DNA from: CAYHWW01 sp964360145
Lineage (GTDB): Bacteria; Bdellovibrionota; UBA1018; CAYHWW01
Assembly: GCA_964360145.1 (NCBI GenBank)
Contig: CAYHWW010000129.1
Span: 1-9,708 of the forward strand
Length of the DNA: 9,708 nucleotides
Direction of reading: 5' to 3'
Position numbers and translations under genes: made by a program
The notes under the pieces: generated by a model
Database searches by the model: none
Seen by the model: the letters and a program-made list of their open reading frames with translations, nothing else
What the model was told of the DNA's origin: nothing
Shown here: piece after piece, positions 7,053-9,708 of the stretch
How positions within the stretch are numbered: position 1 is the stretch's first letter
Layout of the letters: each line of letters opens with the position of its first letter

Positions 7053-7061
7053 TACGGGATG

Positions 7062-7132
7062 GTTAAAAGATCTGGAGTACATAACTCCATATTTCATGGT
7101 AATATGGAGTTATGTACTCCAGATCTTTTAAC
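7062..7132. repeat. Perfect 32-bp inverted repeat covering the ATPase start
   Basis: Bases 7062-7093 are the exact reverse complement of 7101-7132, with a 7-base spacer. The right arm holds GGAG (7106-7109), the ATG (7112) and exactly seven codons (MYSRSFN) of the ATPase, and the left arm carries the same information on the minus strand. Each arm also contains a smaller dyad of six base pairs (TGGAGT/ACTCCA at 7073-7089 and 7105-7121); in the right one the ATG lies in the 5-base loop. The long hairpin would bury the ribosome binding site and start, while the small one would leave the ATG looped out. It could be an autoregulatory RNA or DNA operator, or the scar of an inverted duplication. Confidence 0.92.
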
Positions 7133-8242
7133 TGCCCAAGCGATTCATATTTTCTCTTTGGCCCCAGAGGTACGGGTAAATCAAGCCTCATTGAGCTTAT
7201 TCACCCCTCTGTACCAGTGATCGACCTGCTCGAAGCCGAGACCTACAATCAGTTGCTGGCTAACCCCCAAAGGCTTGGGGACTTGTTGCCGAAAAACCAT
7301 AAGGGCTGGGTTGTCATCGACGAGGTACAGAAGGTACCTGCGCTGCTCGATGAAGTTCATAGGCTAATAGAGAAAAGAAAACTCAAATTCGCCATCACGG
7401 GCTCCAGCGCCAGAAAACTCAAACGCCAAGGCGTGAATCTCTTGGCTGGAAGAGCGCTCACCCACAGGCTGTACCCACTCACTGCATGCGAGCTTGGCAA
7501 GGATTTCAATGTCAAGAAGTCGCTCATTCATGGCCACCTTCCCAAGGTTTACTCATCAAGCGATCCTTCCCGGTTTCTCAAGAGCTATATCCAGACCTAT
7601 CTCAAAGAAGAGGTGCAGCAAGAAGGCCTCACAAGGAATGTCGCGGCTTTCGCCCGTTTTTTGGAGGCTGCGAGCTTTTCTCAGGCTCAGCTCTTAAGTG
7701 TCTCCGCAGTGTCACGTGAATGCGCAGTCCATAGAAAAGTCGTGGAAGAGTATTTTTCCATCCTGCGCGACCTGCTCCTGTCATACGAGCTGCCTGTCTT
7801 CACGAAGAAGGCGAAAAGAAAAATGACCGCTCACCAGAAATTCTTTTTTTTCGACGTGGGCGTCTACCGAGCCATCAGGCCCGCCGGGCCTCTTGACTCC
7901 ACTCAAGATATCGATGGCCCCGCTCTTGAGACTTTAGTTTTACAAGAGCTCATTGCACACAACGAATACCGTGCGTGGGACTATGAATTTTACCATTGGA
8001 GGGCCCAGTCTCAGCGCGAGGTCGACTTTGTGATGTATGGCAAAAGAGGCTTTCACGCCATTGAGGTCAAGCGGACAGCGACCATACGGGAAGCTGACCT
8101 AAGGGGTCTGGCTGAGTTTGCTAAAGACTACCCGTCCGCGAAGTTATGGCTTGTTTACGGTGGGACAAAACGCATGCAGGTCAAGGGCATAGAATATGTG
8201 CCTGCGTCGCAATTCATGCTGACGCTACCCGAGCTGTTCTGA
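7112..8242 (+). CDS. AAA ATPase, COG1373 type with DUF4143-like C-terminus
   Basis: 376 residues. After the family-typical opening MYSRSF..P, the Walker A motif GPRGTGKS lies at 17-24, Walker B WVVIDEVQ at 66-73 and a sensor-1-like ITGSSARKL at 95-103. The C-terminal third carries E303-x-D305 and AIEVK (E318, K320), the spacing of a PD-(D/E)XK nuclease-like fold common at the end of DUF4143 proteins. Length is normal for the family (about 370-450). The biological role of this family is poorly understood; a nucleic-acid-linked ATPase is the cautious description. It begins 59 bases after the beta-helix pilin stop, on the same strand, inside the 32-bp inverted repeat. GGAG is only two bases from the ATG, a tight spacing. 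It ends 3 bp before the convergent hipA-like gene. Apparent lower GC suggests horizontal acquisition. No independent promoter is evident. Confidence 0.85.
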   Translation: MYSRSFNCPSDSYFLFGPRGTGKSSLIELIHPSVPVIDLLEAETYNQLLANPQRLGDLLPKNHKGWVVIDEVQKVPALLDEVHRLIEKRKLKFAITGSSARKLKRQGVNLLAGRALTHRLYPLTACELGKDFNVKKSLIHGHLPKVYSSSDPSRFLKSYIQTYLKEEVQQEGLTRNVAAFARFLEAASFSQAQLLSVSAVSRECAVHRKVVEEYFSILRDLLLSYELPVFTKKAKRKMTAHQKFFFFDVGVYRAIRPAGPLDSTQDIDGPALETLVLQELIAHNEYRAWDYEFYHWRAQSQREVDFVMYGKRGFHAIEVKRTATIREADLRGLAEFAKDYPSAKLWLVYGGTKRMQVKGIEYVPASQFMLTLPELF

Positions 8243-8245
8243 TCT

Positions 8246-9538
8246 TTACCGGACCGAGATCGCACGACGCTCGGAATGCTCGAATGCAGCGCTGAACTGA
8301 TCGAGCTCGACCTTGGTCATTCCGAGCGCGCTCCCCATTTTCCGCCACGTGGAAACCGCGCCATCAACCTCCGTTAAAATCTCTTTTGCGCGCCCCGCAG
8401 GAATTCGAAAATATGGGGCAACAGAGAGCAGCGCACTGATCGTCGCTTCAGGTCCGGTCTTCTCTGAAATCCAGGTCTTGAGTTCGCGCACTCGATCAGG
8501 AAATGGATTGAGGTCAAACGCTGGCGCTAGCCGCCATTGACCGTGTTCGACATGCAAAAAACCATGATTGCACAAGTGATCGTCAACATTGGTAATCAAA
8601 ATAGAAAAAGCGATGCGCCGCCATAGTTCTTCAATATCGAGTTGGGCCGCCGCGCCATGGACTCGAAGGGCATCGACGATCTCGGTGTACATATGCTCAC
8701 TGGGATCAGCCGCATCGACCCCGAGCATGGTCGCGGCGGATACATACATCACTCTGCCACCGTCATCTCGTCGGTCGAAGCGACGTATGAGCGCAACAGG
8801 AGCGCCGTCACTGATAATAAGCTGGGCTTTGGCGGCATGAATTCCAGCAGCTGTAGCGAGCTTCATGGCCAGGACTTCGCCTTTGGTGACGGCACGCTCA
8901 TCCGCAACGCTTGGAAACTTGCCGATCGATAAATGCCCGTCGGCGTCGATCACGGTGCATTTCGGACGCAAACCGCCCAGTGAGGTGCCGCGCCCGCGCA
9001 AATAAGCGAGATCTGAGGCCGTCTCGCTACCGGTCTCAACAGCACGAGTGGCCGCGAGAAGCTGAGACAACTCAATGAACGGTGGCGCGGTACGGCGATC
9101 TTCGTCCAGCGCGCGCTGGAAGACTCCGTCCTCATCTTGAAAGCGCAGCGCACCCACCCGACTGAGATCATCGACAGCAAGAAGGAAATCCAGAGAGTTG
9201 AGAGGAGGCGTATCGACCCGTTCGCCATGTATGCGCGCTTCCTGACGACGCCTGGCATGGTCGCGCATGATAACGCGTCGGCCCCAACCGTCGGGTTCTG
9301 TGTCCGCGATGGAACCGTGAAAGATTGATCCATCCCGGATTTTACGATGAAACTGCGGACCGACCACCAGTGGTAAGTCAGGCTCAATGGCAAAGCGGTC
9401 CGGGGAAGAGAGCCAGGAGGCGGCGTACTCGAATGCAGCGCTCTCGCGGGCGCCTTGCGCATCGTAGCGAATCAAGCCAATGATACGAGTCTCACCGCCT
9501 CTGCGACCGCCGAGGCAGACTCTGATCGTACGCTTCAT
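8246..9538 (-). CDS. hipA: HipA-like serine/threonine kinase (toxin of a HipBA module)
   Basis: 430 residues, close to E. coli HipA (440). HipA kinases phosphorylate a translation-related target (glutamyl-tRNA synthetase in E. coli) and are held by HipB. Visible are the N-terminal HipA domain with FHGSIADTEPDGWGRR (73-88), the glycine- and lysine-containing segment GTSLGGLRPK (184-193) equivalent to the gating and ATP-binding loop, the catalytic loop TNVDDHLCNHGF (316-327, Asp319 and Asn324 expected to be catalytic and metal-binding) and the metal-binding LAPAFDLNP (337-345, Asp342). The family-critical residues appear intact, so it is probably active. Its ATG overlaps the stop of the upstream hipB-like gene as ATGA, with AAAGGAG 11 bases upstream. 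This is the usual antitoxin-first, coupled layout. Substrate cannot be inferred from sequence alone. Confidence 0.93.
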   Translation of the reverse strand: MKRTIRVCLGGRRGGETRIIGLIRYDAQGARESAAFEYAASWLSSPDRFAIEPDLPLVVGPQFHRKIRDGSIFHGSIADTEPDGWGRRVIMRDHARRRQEARIHGERVDTPPLNSLDFLLAVDDLSRVGALRFQDEDGVFQRALDEDRRTAPPFIELSQLLAATRAVETGSETASDLAYLRGRGTSLGGLRPKCTVIDADGHLSIGKFPSVADERAVTKGEVLAMKLATAAGIHAAKAQLIISDGAPVALIRRFDRRDDGGRVMYVSAATMLGVDAADPSEHMYTEIVDALRVHGAAAQLDIEELWRRIAFSILITNVDDHLCNHGFLHVEHGQWRLAPAFDLNPFPDRVRELKTWISEKTGPEATISALLSVAPYFRIPAGRAKEILTEVDGAVSTWRKMGSALGMTKVELDQFSAAFEHSERRAISVR

Positions 9539-9708
9539 GGTTGTTTGGGCTCCTTTTTCACTCTCACTCGCTGGGGTAAGCGCTGCTCATCGAGGAGTAG
9601 TCCTTGGTCATCGCGACAAGGGTCAATCAAGTCACCTAAAACTTCCCCAAACCCCAGCGCGAACAAGGCCATGGCGTAGACGCTGATGGCGACACTGGGA
9701 TTGCCTTT
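9535..9708 (-). CDS. hipB: HipB-like antitoxin/repressor, C-terminal 57 residues only
   Basis: An open frame enters from the right edge and ends at the TGA at 9537-9535, overlapping the hipA start by two bases (ATGA). The first visible codon is AAA at 9708-9706, so the start lies outside the window. The residues begin KGNPSVAISVYAMALFALGF and end with basic RVRVKK and a short tail. This resembles the end of an HTH-XRE antitoxin domain and the basic C-terminal extension found on HipB partners. In this family HipB binds operator DNA and neutralises HipA. The helix-turn-helix itself is mostly outside the window, so the call rests on the tail and on position before hipA. Confidence 0.8.
   Translation of the reverse strand, partial: KGNPSVAISVYAMALFALGFGEVLGDLIDPCRDDQGLLLDEQRLPQRVRVKKEPKQP

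Noticed and set aside
6759..7097. Minus-strand open frame starting MKYGVMYSRSFNHP opposite the pilin 3' end
   Set aside because: Only its first residues resemble the ATPase, because they come from the mirrored arm of the inverted repeat. The rest is antisense to the cysteine-rich pilin end and has no family features.
7062..7132. Long inverted repeat as an ordinary Rho-independent terminator of the beta-helix pilin
   Set aside because: The stem is not followed by a T tract (ACTGCCC follows) and the only T run is inside the arm, so standard intrinsic termination is not supported, although some attenuation remains possible.

Overview
This window looks like a chromosomal segment of a Gram-negative bacterium. 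GC is visibly above 50%, the tRNA has an encoded CCA, and there are several class III prepilin leaders of the G^F-(T/S)-L-V-E type. The style and unusual size of the pilin-like proteins recall Bdellovibrionota and related former Deltaproteobacteria. That placement is inference only; no rRNA or marker protein is present to settle it.

Left edge (1-172): the 3' part of a tRNA with a CAT anticodon (probably elongator Met), its intrinsic terminator, and a second terminator facing the other way. A perfect 23-bp inverted repeat lies over this junction. Middle left (173-4313, minus strand): a tightly coupled three-gene operon of type IV pilin or type II secretion-like minor (pseudo)pilins. Transcription order is a PilW/GspJ-like protein with a long Gly/Pro-rich tail, a large PilX/GspK-like protein, and a small PilV/GspI-like protein. 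Junctions are TGATG and ATGA overlaps. Middle (4314-4541): an AT-rich divergent regulatory region with back-to-back promoter candidates and two dyads. Middle right (4542-7052, plus strand): an 836-residue prepilin that joins a normal pilin N-terminus to a right-handed parallel beta-helix and a cysteine-rich C-terminal module. It is plausibly an adhesin or tip subunit displayed by the pilus-like fibre that the divergent operon would prime.

Right part (7053-9708): accessory cargo. A COG1373-type AAA ATPase with a DUF4143/nuclease-like C-terminus begins inside a perfect 32-bp inverted repeat that holds its ribosome binding site, start codon and first seven codons. It converges, with a 3-bp gap, on a hipBA-like toxin-antitoxin or kinase operon. 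Its hipB is cut by the window edge and survives as 57 C-terminal codons. The ATPase gene looks less GC-rich than its neighbours by eye, which fits horizontal acquisition.

The two most interesting items are the predicted beta-helix pilin/minor-pilin system (173-7052) and the hairpin that buries the ATPase start (7062-7132).
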